From: Streptomyces sp. NBC_00178
Lineage (GTDB): Bacteria; Actinomycetota; Actinomycetes; Streptomycetales; Streptomycetaceae
Length of the DNA stretch: 64,000 nt
Reading direction: 5' to 3'
NCBI RefSeq assembly: GCF_036206005.1
Contig: NZ_CP108143.1
Coordinates: 3,486,001 to 3,550,000, forward strand
Part shown: positions 1 to 8,190 of the stretch, piece by piece
How the letters are laid out: every line of letters begins with the position of its first letter
Numbering within the stretch: the stretch's first letter is position 1
The notes under the pieces: generated by a model
The model's input: only the letters and a program-made list of their open reading frames with translations
What the model was told of the DNA's origin: nothing
The model's database searches: none
Translations under genes and position numbers: made by a program

Positions 1-794
1 AACGTGAAGCCCTACGAGCGGCGATCGCCCGAGGAGGGCGGATCGGGGCCATCTCCGCCCACATGCGAGTCCACCTCGTCGCGGGCTGCGGTGTCCCTCG
101 GGCGAGCATCGTGAACATCCCGAACGGACTGATCCGGGAGGAGCTGACCAGGCCGACGGTTGTTCGCCCCTTGCCGTTCAAGGCCCGAGGCGGATTCCTG
201 CTTGCCATGGGGCGCGCGGTGCCCACCAAGGGGTTCGAAGACCTGCTGGAAGCGCTGCACGTCCTGAAGGAGCGTGGGGTTCGTATTCCGCACCTGCTCC
301 TGGCGGCCGTCACTTCGGAGGGGCACGAGCGCCTCACCTCTCATCAGAAGGACCTAGCGGCAGGCATCCGCGCCTACGGCTTGGACGCGACGCTCATCAC
401 CCGCTTCAGCCCCTCCGTCCGCTCCTGGTTGCACAGTCCGGCGCTGCGCGCGGTCGTCGTTCCCTCACGCGAGGAGCCCTTCGGACGGATACCCCTGGAG
501 GCGTTCGCAGCAGGCGCCGGGCCAGTGGTCGCGACCAGCGCCGGCGGTCTGGCCCAGACCGTCATTGAGGGCGTGACCGGCTTCACCTCCGCACCCCGGG
601 ACTCCAAGTCCCTGGCATCCGCCCTGCACAGGGCCTTGACCGTCCTGCCCCGAGAACGCGAGCGGCTCCGGAACGGCGGAACCGCTCTGGTGCGTTCGCG
701 CCACGATTACGAGGCCAGCATCGGCTCCGTCATCGGCCGCATCGCCCCGTGGGTTCTGGCTCCGTCGTCCACCGGGGAAGGCGGGACTCGATGA
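1..794 (+). CDS. GT4-type glycosyltransferase, 5' end outside window
   Basis: Retaining glycosyltransferase of the GT-B fold, expected to move a sugar from a nucleotide-sugar donor onto a small-molecule or lipid acceptor in the cytoplasm. The frame is open from base 3, so the gene starts upstream; the first in-window Met (63) is internal, because the upstream residues join smoothly to the conserved segment ending in VNIPNG. The donor-site E-x7-E motif is visible in EEPFGRIPLEA, followed by an AGG loop and GVTGF, as in GT4 enzymes. It is the first visible gene of an eight-gene operon, and its stop overlaps the next start as ATGA (791-794). Acceptor and sugar cannot be read from the sequence. 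The family call is firm; the role in a biosynthetic cluster is inferred from neighbours. Confidence 0.85.
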   Translation, partial: REALRAAIARGGRIGAISAHMRVHLVAGCGVPRASIVNIPNGLIREELTRPTVVRPLPFKARGGFLLAMGRAVPTKGFEDLLEALHVLKERGVRIPHLLLAAVTSEGHERLTSHQKDLAAGIRAYGLDATLITRFSPSVRSWLHSPALRAVVVPSREEPFGRIPLEAFAAGAGPVVATSAGGLAQTVIEGVTGFTSAPRDSKSLASALHRALTVLPRERERLRNGGTALVRSRHDYEASIGSVIGRIAPWVLAPSSTGEGGTR

Positions 795-1789
795 GCAGGC
801 CGGTGGTGCTCGTCAGCCTGGAATCCCCGCACTCCTTCTGGCGGCTGTCCGCCGAACACGAGCGTTCCCTACGTATCGCCTTCCCGGGTGTCGACTTCCG
901 TACGGCCGGAGAGGAGGACGTGCCGTACCGGCTGGCCGAGGCACACGTCTACCTCGGCTGGCGGTTCGAGCCGTCGTGGCTCACCAACGCGCCCCACCTG
1001 AACTGGATCGCTTCCCCGGCCGCCGGCACCGACCATCTGCCCGTCGCCGAGGCTCACGCCGCCGGGGTGACCCTGACCCGCTCGTACGGGTTCCATGGCC
1101 GACCCATGGCCGAGCACGCCATGGGGCTGATCCTCGGCTTCTCCCGCGGGTTGTTCATGAGCCAGCGCGTCCAGCGAAACCGGACGTGGTGGAAGGACGA
1201 CCTCGCCGCAGAGTTCTTCGACCTTGCCGGGTCGACGATGACCATCGTCGGCTGCGGCAGCATCGGAGGCCATCTCGCTCGCGCCGCCCGCGCTTTCGGC
1301 ATGAACGTGATCGGAGTGCGCCGGACACCGCCTGCGGTACCCAGGGCCGGGATCACCTGGATGCTCGCCTCGGCGGTCCACCAAGCCGTCGCCGTCGCAG
1401 ACGTGGTGGTCAACCTGCTGCCCGCCACCCGCGCCACGGACCGCCTCTTCGACCACCGCCTCTTCACCGCCTGCAAGCCCGGAGCGCTGTTCCTCAACCT
1501 CGGTCGTGCGACAACCGTCGACCAGCAGGCCCTCCTGGCCGCCCTCAACGCCAGCCACCTACGCGGCGCCGCCCTGGATGTCTCGGACCCGAAACCGCTG
1601 CCGGCTCGCCATCCACTCCGGCTCCACCCACGGGTCGTGCTCACACCGAAGAGCTCGACGCTCTGCCGCACGTACATGAACGAGGCGGTCGACTTCTTCG
1701 CCGCCAACCTGCGCCGATACCTCGCCGGTCAGCCGCTCAACGGCCTGGCCGAAGTGCCCGACGCCCGCTCTTCCCTCGCTGGAGGCTGA
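791..1789 (+). CDS. D-isomer 2-hydroxyacid dehydrogenase-like protein with altered active site
   Basis: A 332-aa member of the NAD-dependent D-2-hydroxyacid dehydrogenase family, which normally interconverts 2-keto and 2-hydroxy acids. The Rossmann motif GCGSIGG lies at residues 154-160 and the substrate/cofactor arginine is kept at R239 (LNLGRA). The two other catalytic residues are changed: the family Glu in the DVxxPEPL motif is Lys268 (DVSDPKPL), and the family His in TPH is Lys287 (TPKSS). Classical hydride-transfer chemistry is therefore doubtful; it may bind a ligand, act on another substrate, or be degenerate. ATG 791 is chosen over the upstream frame opening at 749 because it makes a 4-nt ATGA overlap with the preceding stop and has a G/A-rich ribosome site just upstream. 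Second gene of the biosynthetic operon. Confidence 0.85.
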   Translation: MSRPVVLVSLESPHSFWRLSAEHERSLRIAFPGVDFRTAGEEDVPYRLAEAHVYLGWRFEPSWLTNAPHLNWIASPAAGTDHLPVAEAHAAGVTLTRSYGFHGRPMAEHAMGLILGFSRGLFMSQRVQRNRTWWKDDLAAEFFDLAGSTMTIVGCGSIGGHLARAARAFGMNVIGVRRTPPAVPRAGITWMLASAVHQAVAVADVVVNLLPATRATDRLFDHRLFTACKPGALFLNLGRATTVDQQALLAALNASHLRGAALDVSDPKPLPARHPLRLHPRVVLTPKSSTLCRTYMNEAVDFFAANLRRYLAGQPLNGLAEVPDARSSLAGG

Positions 1790-1792
1790 CCG

Positions 1793-2899
1793 ATGCCCAC
1801 CACCCGCCACGACCTGGCCGCCGCTTTCGCGGCGACCGGCCGCAACCACCCCTACCTGGCCTTCACCCTGAACTCGCTGTGCAACCTCGACTGCGTTTTC
1901 TGCAAGCCCCGTTGCATGCCGGACTACGGGCACAAGGACCGTCCTCTGACAACCACCGACTACGCGGCCATCGCCGCCGAAGCCGGCACCTGGAAGATCC
2001 GGAAGGCGCACTGCTCCGGAGGCGAGCCGACCCTGAGGGCGGACATCCTCGACGTGATCGCGGGACTCGCAGACGGCCTCGGGTCCGGTGCCGCGATCGG
2101 CATGACGAGCCACGGCAACCTGCGCCGCGGGCTGAGCGTCGAGAAGCTCCGTGACGCCGGCCTGACGTACCTCAACCTCAGCCTGCACAGCCTCGACCCG
2201 GAACGGTCCGCCACGATCATGGGAGGCGGCGACCCACGCACCACCCTGAGCACCCTCGACGACGCCCTCGCCCTCGGCCTGCAGGTGAAGGTCAACTGCG
2301 TTCTCCAGCGCACCTACCTGGACGACGCCTTCGCCGTGGCCGAGCTCGCCCGCGAGCTGCCTGTCGCCGTCCGCCTGATCGAACTCCAGAACATCGGGCC
2401 CGCGCAGGCGCTGTTCGACACCGAGTTCATCAGCGAGGCGGACGTCCGCGACCTTCTCCACGAGTGGTTCGCGGGCGCGGGCGAGGTCTCTCGTGACCAG
2501 CTCGGGGTCCGTAGCCCCGGGCAGTACCTCCGCCCCGACGGCTGGGCGGGCTCGATCGGCTTCATCTCCAACTCCAGCTGCGCCACATGCTCCGACGCCA
2601 ACCGAATCAAGATCACGCCCACCGGTGTGGCCCGCCCCTGCATCCTCCACAACCGTGACATCCCCCTGAAGCCCCACCTCGCCGACGACACCCTCGATGA
2701 CGCCTTCGCCCACCTCTTCCAGGCCATGCTCGACCGCAACACGAACGACGCCTGGCAGGGCTTCCACTACGTCGACTACGACCTGCGCTGGGACCGGATG
2801 GAGCGCCCCGAGGGCGCCCCGGTCCTGCCCCTGCTCCCCGTCCTGACCACGGGCGCGGCTCAGTCCTCCTGCACCCGAGCCTCCACCGGGGAGCGGTGA
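1793..2899 (+). CDS. MoaA-like radical SAM enzyme
   Basis: A 368-aa radical SAM protein. The cluster motif CxxxCxxC is C30-C34-C37, and the SAM-binding GGEP is at residues 76-79. The C-terminal part carries a second cysteine set, C263, C266 and C283, embedded in CSDANRIKITPTG, which closely resembles the auxiliary [4Fe-4S] site of MoaA (GTP 3',8-cyclase), although the last spacing is three residues longer than usual. It lacks other molybdopterin genes nearby, so a role as housekeeping MoaA is unlikely; a MoaA-like reaction on a nucleotide or sugar in the biosynthetic cluster is the reasonable inference. GGAGG (1781-1785) sits 7 nt before the ATG. Three nt separate it from the preceding stop, and its own stop overlaps the next gene. 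Confidence 0.85.
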   Translation: MPTTRHDLAAAFAATGRNHPYLAFTLNSLCNLDCVFCKPRCMPDYGHKDRPLTTTDYAAIAAEAGTWKIRKAHCSGGEPTLRADILDVIAGLADGLGSGAAIGMTSHGNLRRGLSVEKLRDAGLTYLNLSLHSLDPERSATIMGGGDPRTTLSTLDDALALGLQVKVNCVLQRTYLDDAFAVAELARELPVAVRLIELQNIGPAQALFDTEFISEADVRDLLHEWFAGAGEVSRDQLGVRSPGQYLRPDGWAGSIGFISNSSCATCSDANRIKITPTGVARPCILHNRDIPLKPHLADDTLDDAFAHLFQAMLDRNTNDAWQGFHYVDYDLRWDRMERPEGAPVLPLLPVLTTGAAQSSCTRASTGER

Positions 2900-4017
2900 T
2901 GGTCGTGGCCGAAGCGCCGCCCCTCTACCTGGGACTCGGAGCGCTGTACGAACGCGAGCTGGACGCCCATGACGTCGGGGCCGTGATGCTCACCCACAAG
3001 TGGCAGTCGGCCGATCTGCTGAGTCCCCACTCGGACATCGACGTGCGTGTCCTCCTGCCGGAGTCGCCAGAGGACTGGGAGGATTGGAACCACCACCTGG
3101 CCTCCGCGCACAGGTCCGCGGTCCGCCGGGAGGTCTCCCACGGACGGCTTCTGGAGCATCCGCCCGGATTCGCGTTCACCGTGGCCGAGGCGGACGGACG
3201 ACTCATCTCCGCACCCGAGCTCGCGACATGGTCGCTGGTCAGCGGGAGCGCCCGGGACTTCCAACGCTGGAGGTCCCGAGCCCAGATGGCGCCCTGGTGC
3301 GAGGTCGACGAACGCTTCTACCGAGGAATCCTCCAGGCGCGGCTCGGCGGCCGGTACCAGCTGGCAGCGGACAGTACGGACAACGTGGTCGAGGACATCA
3401 CGGCGTACCGGCGCCACTGCGTGGCCTGGCACTACCTCGCCCCCTGCTGGTTCGCCGCTGCCGCGCTCGCGACACGGACCCGCTGTCCTGGCAAGACAGC
3501 CGCGCTCACCCAGTGGCGCCCGGACGGGCTGGACGCCTACGCCGAGTTGTTCCTCCGGCACTCAGAGAGCGGACCCAACGGGCGACCCCGTAGCCCGCGC
3601 CACCTGCTCCGCGCGGCACATGTCTCCCTGGAGGCTGCCATGCGCCGCATTCCTGATGCGAGCCATACTCCCGACACGGGCAAGGAGTCCACGGGGACCG
3701 ACTGGGTCATGACCGCCGGGATGCTCCGCGTACGCGTCGCCCGCTGGCTGTACTACCTCGATCCGCCGTCCGGCGTCGCGACTGAGTACTTGATCCGGCG
3801 GGAGGCGAAAGAGCTTCGTTCCGCCGCCCAGACCCTGTACACGCTCGCGGAGGACGGGACCAGTCCCGCCCAACGTCTGGCCGCCCGGATGGCCGGACTG
3901 ATCCCCACCGGCCCCACGACCGCCGACACCCTGCGCGCCACCCTCGCCCACTGGCATCGGCAGAAGCCCATCGTGCGGGACTTCCTCAGCCTCACGCCCG
4001 AAGACGTCAACCCCTGA
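2899..4017 (+). CDS. Nucleotidyltransferase-like protein of unknown function
   Basis: A 372-aa protein that I do not recognise as a named family. Near the N-terminus it reads GAVMLTHKW then SDIDVRVLL (about residues 27-52), which resembles the polymerase-beta nucleotidyltransferase signature (glycine region followed by a DxD between hydrophobics), but the usual G-S pair is missing. The rest is alpha-helical looking and rich in Trp, Arg and Leu, with no membrane segment. ATG 2899 shares its A with the preceding stop and has GGGGAG five nt upstream; GTG 2896 is also possible. It is in the middle of the radical SAM/carbamoyltransferase operon, so a nucleotidyl or phosphoryl transfer step in that pathway is plausible but unproven. 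Confidence 0.6.
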   Translation: MVVAEAPPLYLGLGALYERELDAHDVGAVMLTHKWQSADLLSPHSDIDVRVLLPESPEDWEDWNHHLASAHRSAVRREVSHGRLLEHPPGFAFTVAEADGRLISAPELATWSLVSGSARDFQRWRSRAQMAPWCEVDERFYRGILQARLGGRYQLAADSTDNVVEDITAYRRHCVAWHYLAPCWFAAAALATRTRCPGKTAALTQWRPDGLDAYAELFLRHSESGPNGRPRSPRHLLRAAHVSLEAAMRRIPDASHTPDTGKESTGTDWVMTAGMLRVRVARWLYYLDPPSGVATEYLIRREAKELRSAAQTLYTLAEDGTSPAQRLAARMAGLIPTGPTTADTLRATLAHWHRQKPIVRDFLSLTPEDVNP

Positions 4018-4033
4018 CACAAGGAGCCTCGCC

Positions 4034-5155
4034 ATGCCCGCGCGCGCGTCTCATCCCCGCGTCCTGAAAACAGCGAAGATCAAGATCACGACGAAATGCA
4101 ACCGGTCCTGCGACTTCTGCATCTTCGCCGACGGCGCCCAGGGCGAGAACATGTCCCTGGATCTGTTCTCCACCATCCTGGCCCGGCTGGAGACCATCCC
4201 GTTCCAGCAGCTGCACATCAACGGCGGCGAGCCCACCGTGCACCGCGACTTCCCCGCGCTCAGCGACGCTGCCCGCACTCGCCTGCCGGACAAGGTCATG
4301 GTCCTGGGCACGAACGCCATCACCCTTGCTCGCAACCAACGGATCATGGAAGCCACCCTCCGCTCGTACGACCAGATCCTCATCGGCTGCGACGACGAGC
4401 ACGAGAACTACGCCGAAGTACACGCCGTCGTGCCCCGACTCCGTGAAGCCGGCAAGACCGTTGTCATCAACAGCGTTCTGGAAGGCATCAGTTCCTCCCG
4501 GCTGGTGGAGCTCGCGAGCCTGTGCGACGCGTACGGCGCGATCCACGTCACCAACCACGTGCACCACGTCGACGTCGGCCAGCCGTCGAACGAACTGCGC
4601 GGCATCTGCGACCGCTACCTCGACCAGCACCTGATGATCGAGATGGACGGGTCCTGCTACCGCTGCTTCAACGCCATGGCGAAGGACGACAGCGAGTTCA
4701 GCATCTGGGACCAGGACTTCGCGGCCAAGGTGTTCGCCCCGCGAGCCCACCACTTCCGGTTCTGCCTGCGCTGCCACGAGTACGCCGACTCCGGCGCCGC
4801 CCCCTACCCGCCCGCATTCCGACCGCCTGACCCCAGACCGGAGGTACACGACCATGTCCGCAGTCCTCGGGCTGAACTTCCATCACGACACTGCCGCCGC
4901 CTTGATCGTCGACGGCCGCCTCTACGCGGCCGAAGAGGAACGCTGGAGCGGTGTCAAACACAATCACCCCACCCGCAAGGGCACGCTCGCCGCACCGGCC
5001 CGAGCACTCCAGTGGTGCCTGGAGGCCGCCGGCATCGAACCGCAGGACATCGACGCCGTCTGGGCCGCCTCCATGCGCCCCAATCCCGCCGCCGGCTGGT
5101 GGCTCACCGAGGAACGGGAAGAGCTCGCCGCCCTCCTGCCCGCCCCGCTCGATGA
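4034..5155 (+). CDS. Radical SAM protein, reading through into the next gene
   Basis: The core is a radical SAM enzyme: CxxxCxxC at C22, C26, C29 (CNRSCDFC), GGEP at 64-67, and a C-terminal cysteine pair set C208/C211 and C244/C247 that looks like a Twitch or reduced SPASM auxiliary cluster. AAGGAG lies about 8 nt before the ATG, 16 nt after the previous stop. The frame does not stop where the operon spacing predicts: it continues about 300 nt inside the carbamoyltransferase gene (from 4854) and ends only at 5155. Residues after about 274 are Arg/Pro/His-rich and look like out-of-frame translation. A TGA in another frame at 4828-4830 would give normal spacing, so a frameshift near the 3' end (real or a sequencing error) or a lost stop is likely. 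The enzyme core is intact. Substrate unknown. Confidence 0.75.
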   Translation: MPARASHPRVLKTAKIKITTKCNRSCDFCIFADGAQGENMSLDLFSTILARLETIPFQQLHINGGEPTVHRDFPALSDAARTRLPDKVMVLGTNAITLARNQRIMEATLRSYDQILIGCDDEHENYAEVHAVVPRLREAGKTVVINSVLEGISSSRLVELASLCDAYGAIHVTNHVHHVDVGQPSNELRGICDRYLDQHLMIEMDGSCYRCFNAMAKDDSEFSIWDQDFAAKVFAPRAHHFRFCLRCHEYADSGAAPYPPAFRPPDPRPEVHDHVRSPRAELPSRHCRRLDRRRPPLRGRRGTLERCQTQSPHPQGHARRTGPSTPVVPGGRRHRTAGHRRRLGRLHAPQSRRRLVAHRGTGRARRPPARPAR

Positions 5156-6578
5156 ACGCCTCCGCCTTCTGTCCCATCACACCGCCCATGTGCTCTCCGG
5201 CTACCTGCTCTCCGGACACGATCACGCGGCGGGCCTCGTCATCGACGCCGGCGGCTCCGCCCTCGGCGCCGACTTCGGCCCGGGCAGGGAACGCATCACC
5301 GGCTACGACCTGCGGCCGGATCGCATCGACCGCCTCCACCAGAGCATGCCGGCCGTGGTTCCCGGCCCTGTCGGCCCTCGCCGTGTCCACTCCTCCCTCG
5401 GGCACTTCTACCGGAACCTCGCCCGGAGGGTGATCCCACCCGGCGACGAGCCCGAGGGCAGCATGATGGCGCTCGCCGCATTCGGCGACCCCCAGCGCTA
5501 TGGGCCGCAGATCCGCGAACTCGTACGGCTCAGCGACGACGGCGAGGTCCGCGTCGACCATCCTTGGGGCTCGGCGGACAGCACCACACCTCTGCTGCTC
5601 CGCGGCCACGTCTGGACCGCCGCCAACGCCTTGGAGCAGCCCGAACACGAACGGGCCGACCTGGCCGCCGCGGTCCAGGATGTCTTTTCCGAATCGGTCG
5701 TCCACATCGCACGCCATCTGCGGCGGCTTACACGGGCCTCGTCGCTGGTGTTCTCGGGCGGATGCGCCCTGAACTCCCACCTCAACGGCCGGCTGGCCGC
5801 CGACAGCGGCTTCGACAGCCTCTTCGTGGCGCCGGCGCCACACGACGCGGGCACCGCCGTGGGCGCCGCCTTGTACGCCTGGCACTACCAGCTCGGGCAG
5901 GAGCGCCTTCCGGTACCGACCGATGCGGCCTGGGGCCCGAACCCTGGCACGCTAATGCCTGATGCGGTGCCATCCGGCTACCGCGCTCTGACTGGCCTCG
6001 GGGCGGGCCTGGCACCCGCAACAGCCACGCTGCTCGCTGAGCACCGCATCGTCGGCTGGGTACAGGGGCCGCTCGAATTCGGGCCCCGGGCCCTCGGCCA
6101 CCGTTCAATCCTCGCCCACCCGGGCCACGCCGCCACCCGGGACCGGCTCAACGCGATCAAGCGACGAGCCGATTACCGCCCGTTCGCCCCGGCCGTCCTC
6201 GCCGAGCACGCCACAGAGTGGTTCATGTCGGAGGGTGACCCCTTCATGAACCGCGTCGCCCACGTCCGCCGCTGCCGAGCCGACCGGATAGCGGCAGTCA
6301 CCCACCACGACGGCACCGCCCGCGTCCAGTCCGTGGCCGCCGACCACCAGGGCCTGCACGAACTCCTTGAGCAGTTCCACGAGCACACCGGACTGCCGCT
6401 GCTCTTGAACACCTCCTTCAACCGCAAAGGCACCCCGATCCTGCGGACCTCCCCGCAAGCCGTACAGGCGGCAGCGGACCTCGGCCTCGACGCTCTCGCC
6501 GTCGGAGACACCCTCCTGATCGCCGACCACGTCTCCGACCCCCGTGCGCAGTCCCAGCCGTTCTTACGAGAGGGGTGA
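4854..6578 (+). CDS. NodU/CmcH-family O-carbamoyltransferase
   Basis: A 574-aa carbamoyltransferase of the NodU/CmcH/TobZ family. These enzymes make carbamoyl-adenylate from carbamoyl phosphate and ATP in an N-terminal Kae1-like domain, then transfer the carbamoyl group to a hydroxyl in a metabolite. Visible signatures are the opening LGLNFHHDTAAAL (residues 5-17), the LVFSGGCALN ATP-site loop, GPRALGHRSIL and RPFAPAVL, and the C-terminal LLNTSFN. Length fits the family. GGAGG at 4840-4844 precedes the ATG. The stop overlaps the next start as GTGA (6575-6578). This is the strongest indication that the operon makes a secreted carbamoylated metabolite rather than a primary one. The acceptor is unknown. 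Confidence 0.92.
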   Translation: MSAVLGLNFHHDTAAALIVDGRLYAAEEERWSGVKHNHPTRKGTLAAPARALQWCLEAAGIEPQDIDAVWAASMRPNPAAGWWLTEEREELAALLPAPLDERLRLLSHHTAHVLSGYLLSGHDHAAGLVIDAGGSALGADFGPGRERITGYDLRPDRIDRLHQSMPAVVPGPVGPRRVHSSLGHFYRNLARRVIPPGDEPEGSMMALAAFGDPQRYGPQIRELVRLSDDGEVRVDHPWGSADSTTPLLLRGHVWTAANALEQPEHERADLAAAVQDVFSESVVHIARHLRRLTRASSLVFSGGCALNSHLNGRLAADSGFDSLFVAPAPHDAGTAVGAALYAWHYQLGQERLPVPTDAAWGPNPGTLMPDAVPSGYRALTGLGAGLAPATATLLAEHRIVGWVQGPLEFGPRALGHRSILAHPGHAATRDRLNAIKRRADYRPFAPAVLAEHATEWFMSEGDPFMNRVAHVRRCRADRIAAVTHHDGTARVQSVAADHQGLHELLEQFHEHTGLPLLLNTSFNRKGTPILRTSPQAVQAAADLGLDALAVGDTLLIADHVSDPRAQSQPFLREG

Positions 6579-7198
6579 CGGAGATGGCCGCCACCGATCT
6601 GCCACACATCCTGACCACGCTCGGCGCCACCGCATGGTCCGCCAGGGCAAGTTCGCGCGCCCGTGTGGCCGCCGGCCTGGCCCTCACGATCTACGCCGGC
6701 CATACGCGGGATCAGGGCACCCCGTACCTCCAGCACCCACTCGCCGTCGTCGCGATCCTGCGGCACGAACTCGGCGTTACGCAGCCCGAGACTCTCCTCC
6801 TCGGCCTTCTGCACGACGCCCTGGAGGTCGATCCGAGCTCAGAGGCCCTCGTCACCCACCAGCTGGGGGCGCCCTTCGCCGAGCGCCTGCGTGCGATGAC
6901 GCCCGACCACCGGCTCGAACAGCGCCCCAAAGCTCCCGGTGACGAGACCCGATGGCGCACGAAGACGGCGGCCCTCCCCGCAGAGGAACTCCTGGTACGG
7001 CTCGCCGACCGCATCCACAACCTGCGCGACCTGGCCGCCTCGCCGAACCAAGAGCGCCGACGGAAGTTCGTACGGAACCTCAGCGACTTCCACCTCCCCC
7101 TCGCCGGCGCCGCACGCCACCTCAGCCCCTACCTGGAAGCCGCGCACACACTGCTCAACGCCGAGTACGTCCACCATCAGCAGGAGGCACGTCCGTGA
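6575..7198 (+). CDS. HD-domain phosphohydrolase, RelA/SpoT-hydrolase like
   Basis: A 207-aa stand-alone HD hydrolase. The pattern matches the (p)ppGpp-hydrolase half of RelA/SpoT proteins: H43 in YAGHTRDQGTPYLQHP, the HD pair H80-D81 in LLHDALE, and D145 in RLADRIHNLRDL. There is no synthetase or TGS/ACT region, so it is small-alarmone-hydrolase-sized. Such enzymes bind Mn and remove a pyrophosphate or phosphate from nucleotides. In this operon it could hydrolyse a nucleotide intermediate made by the MoaA-like enzyme, or modulate ppGpp during production. GTG 6575 overlaps the preceding TGA; ATG 6584 is an alternative start with GAGGGG upstream. Its own stop overlaps the following GTG. Confidence 0.8.
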   Translation: MTEMAATDLPHILTTLGATAWSARASSRARVAAGLALTIYAGHTRDQGTPYLQHPLAVVAILRHELGVTQPETLLLGLLHDALEVDPSSEALVTHQLGAPFAERLRAMTPDHRLEQRPKAPGDETRWRTKTAALPAEELLVRLADRIHNLRDLAASPNQERRRKFVRNLSDFHLPLAGAARHLSPYLEAAHTLLNAEYVHHQQEARP

Positions 7199-8181
7199 GA
7201 CGGATCGCGTACTCGATGGAGCCGGTCGGCCGGACCGGCGGCCGGGTATACCTTCGGATGCTTCACGAGGCAACCGCCGACGACGTGGAATGGCGCACGG
7301 TCCCGGACCACAAGCGCACCTACCGCATCCGCCGCTGGCGGAAGCTCCGCCACCTCGCGCAGCTGGGCCCAACCGTCCGAGCGCTGCATTCCGCCCCAGG
7401 TACCTTCGTGTGGGACGACATCAGCCTGCTGATCTTCACGCCGGAGATGCGGGCCCGCACCGTGTTCCTCCTGCACCACTACGAACCGTTGCAGCACGAC
7501 TCCGCCCCCGTCGAGGCCATGCTCTGGGAGCGGCTGTTCCGGGTGCTGCCGCAGTGTGCGGCCGTGGTCTGCGTATCCCCGTACTGGGCTGACTTCCTCC
7601 GCGCCCGCGGCGTCCGCAACATACGGGTGATCTACAACGCCTTCGACATGGCCGAGGTCGAGCGGGCGCGGGGCTTCGTCCGGGCCGAGTGCCGCGCCGA
7701 ATTCGGTCTGGCCCCGGAGACGATCGGCGTGTACGCGGGCAAGGCCGTCCACTGGAAGGGCACCGAGGAAGTCGCAGCGGCCCTGACCGGCGTACCCGGG
7801 CTACGGGTGATCACCAGCGGTAGCAACACCATCGGCCTTGACGCCGCGCACTACGACGTAGAGCGCGAGCGGTACCTACGGCTGCTGCGGGCGTGCGACG
7901 TCGGCGTCTTCCTGCCCCGCATGCAGGAGGGCTGGAGCCGCTGCGCGGCCGAAGCCCTACTACTCGGCCTGCCCTGCCTGATCCGGCCGATCGCGGGCCT
8001 CGGCGACCTCGCCGCTCTGACCGGCCAGCCCACGCCGGACCTCGACCGTCTGCCGGCGCAGGTCCGGGAACACGCTGCGGCACGCCGGACCGAAGCCAAG
8101 ACAGCGTACGAGACCCTGGCTCGGTTCGACCTGAACTACTTCGGAAACGCCTGGGGCGACCTTCTCGCACAGGTCGCCTGA
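7195..8181 (+). CDS. GT4-like glycosyltransferase
   Basis: A 328-aa GT-B glycosyltransferase, last gene of the operon. The linker-to-donor domain starts at about residue 180 (IGVYAGKAVHWKG), and the donor motif E-x7-E is in EGWSRCAAEALLLG, followed by an IAGLGDL loop. No membrane segment is seen. GTG 7195 is chosen because it overlaps the preceding TGA as GTGA and GGAGG lies at 7182-7186; the frame is open further upstream but that part is inside the HD gene. With the glycosyltransferase at the operon's left end, it suggests at least two sugar-transfer steps. It ends only 9 nt from the convergent glutamyl-tRNA synthetase stop, with no visible terminator between. Confidence 0.85.
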   Translation: MRRIAYSMEPVGRTGGRVYLRMLHEATADDVEWRTVPDHKRTYRIRRWRKLRHLAQLGPTVRALHSAPGTFVWDDISLLIFTPEMRARTVFLLHHYEPLQHDSAPVEAMLWERLFRVLPQCAAVVCVSPYWADFLRARGVRNIRVIYNAFDMAEVERARGFVRAECRAEFGLAPETIGVYAGKAVHWKGTEEVAAALTGVPGLRVITSGSNTIGLDAAHYDVERERYLRLLRACDVGVFLPRMQEGWSRCAAEALLLGLPCLIRPIAGLGDLAALTGQPTPDLDRLPAQVREHAAARRTEAKTAYETLARFDLNYFGNAWGDLLAQVA

Positions 8182-8190
8182 CCAGAGCGA

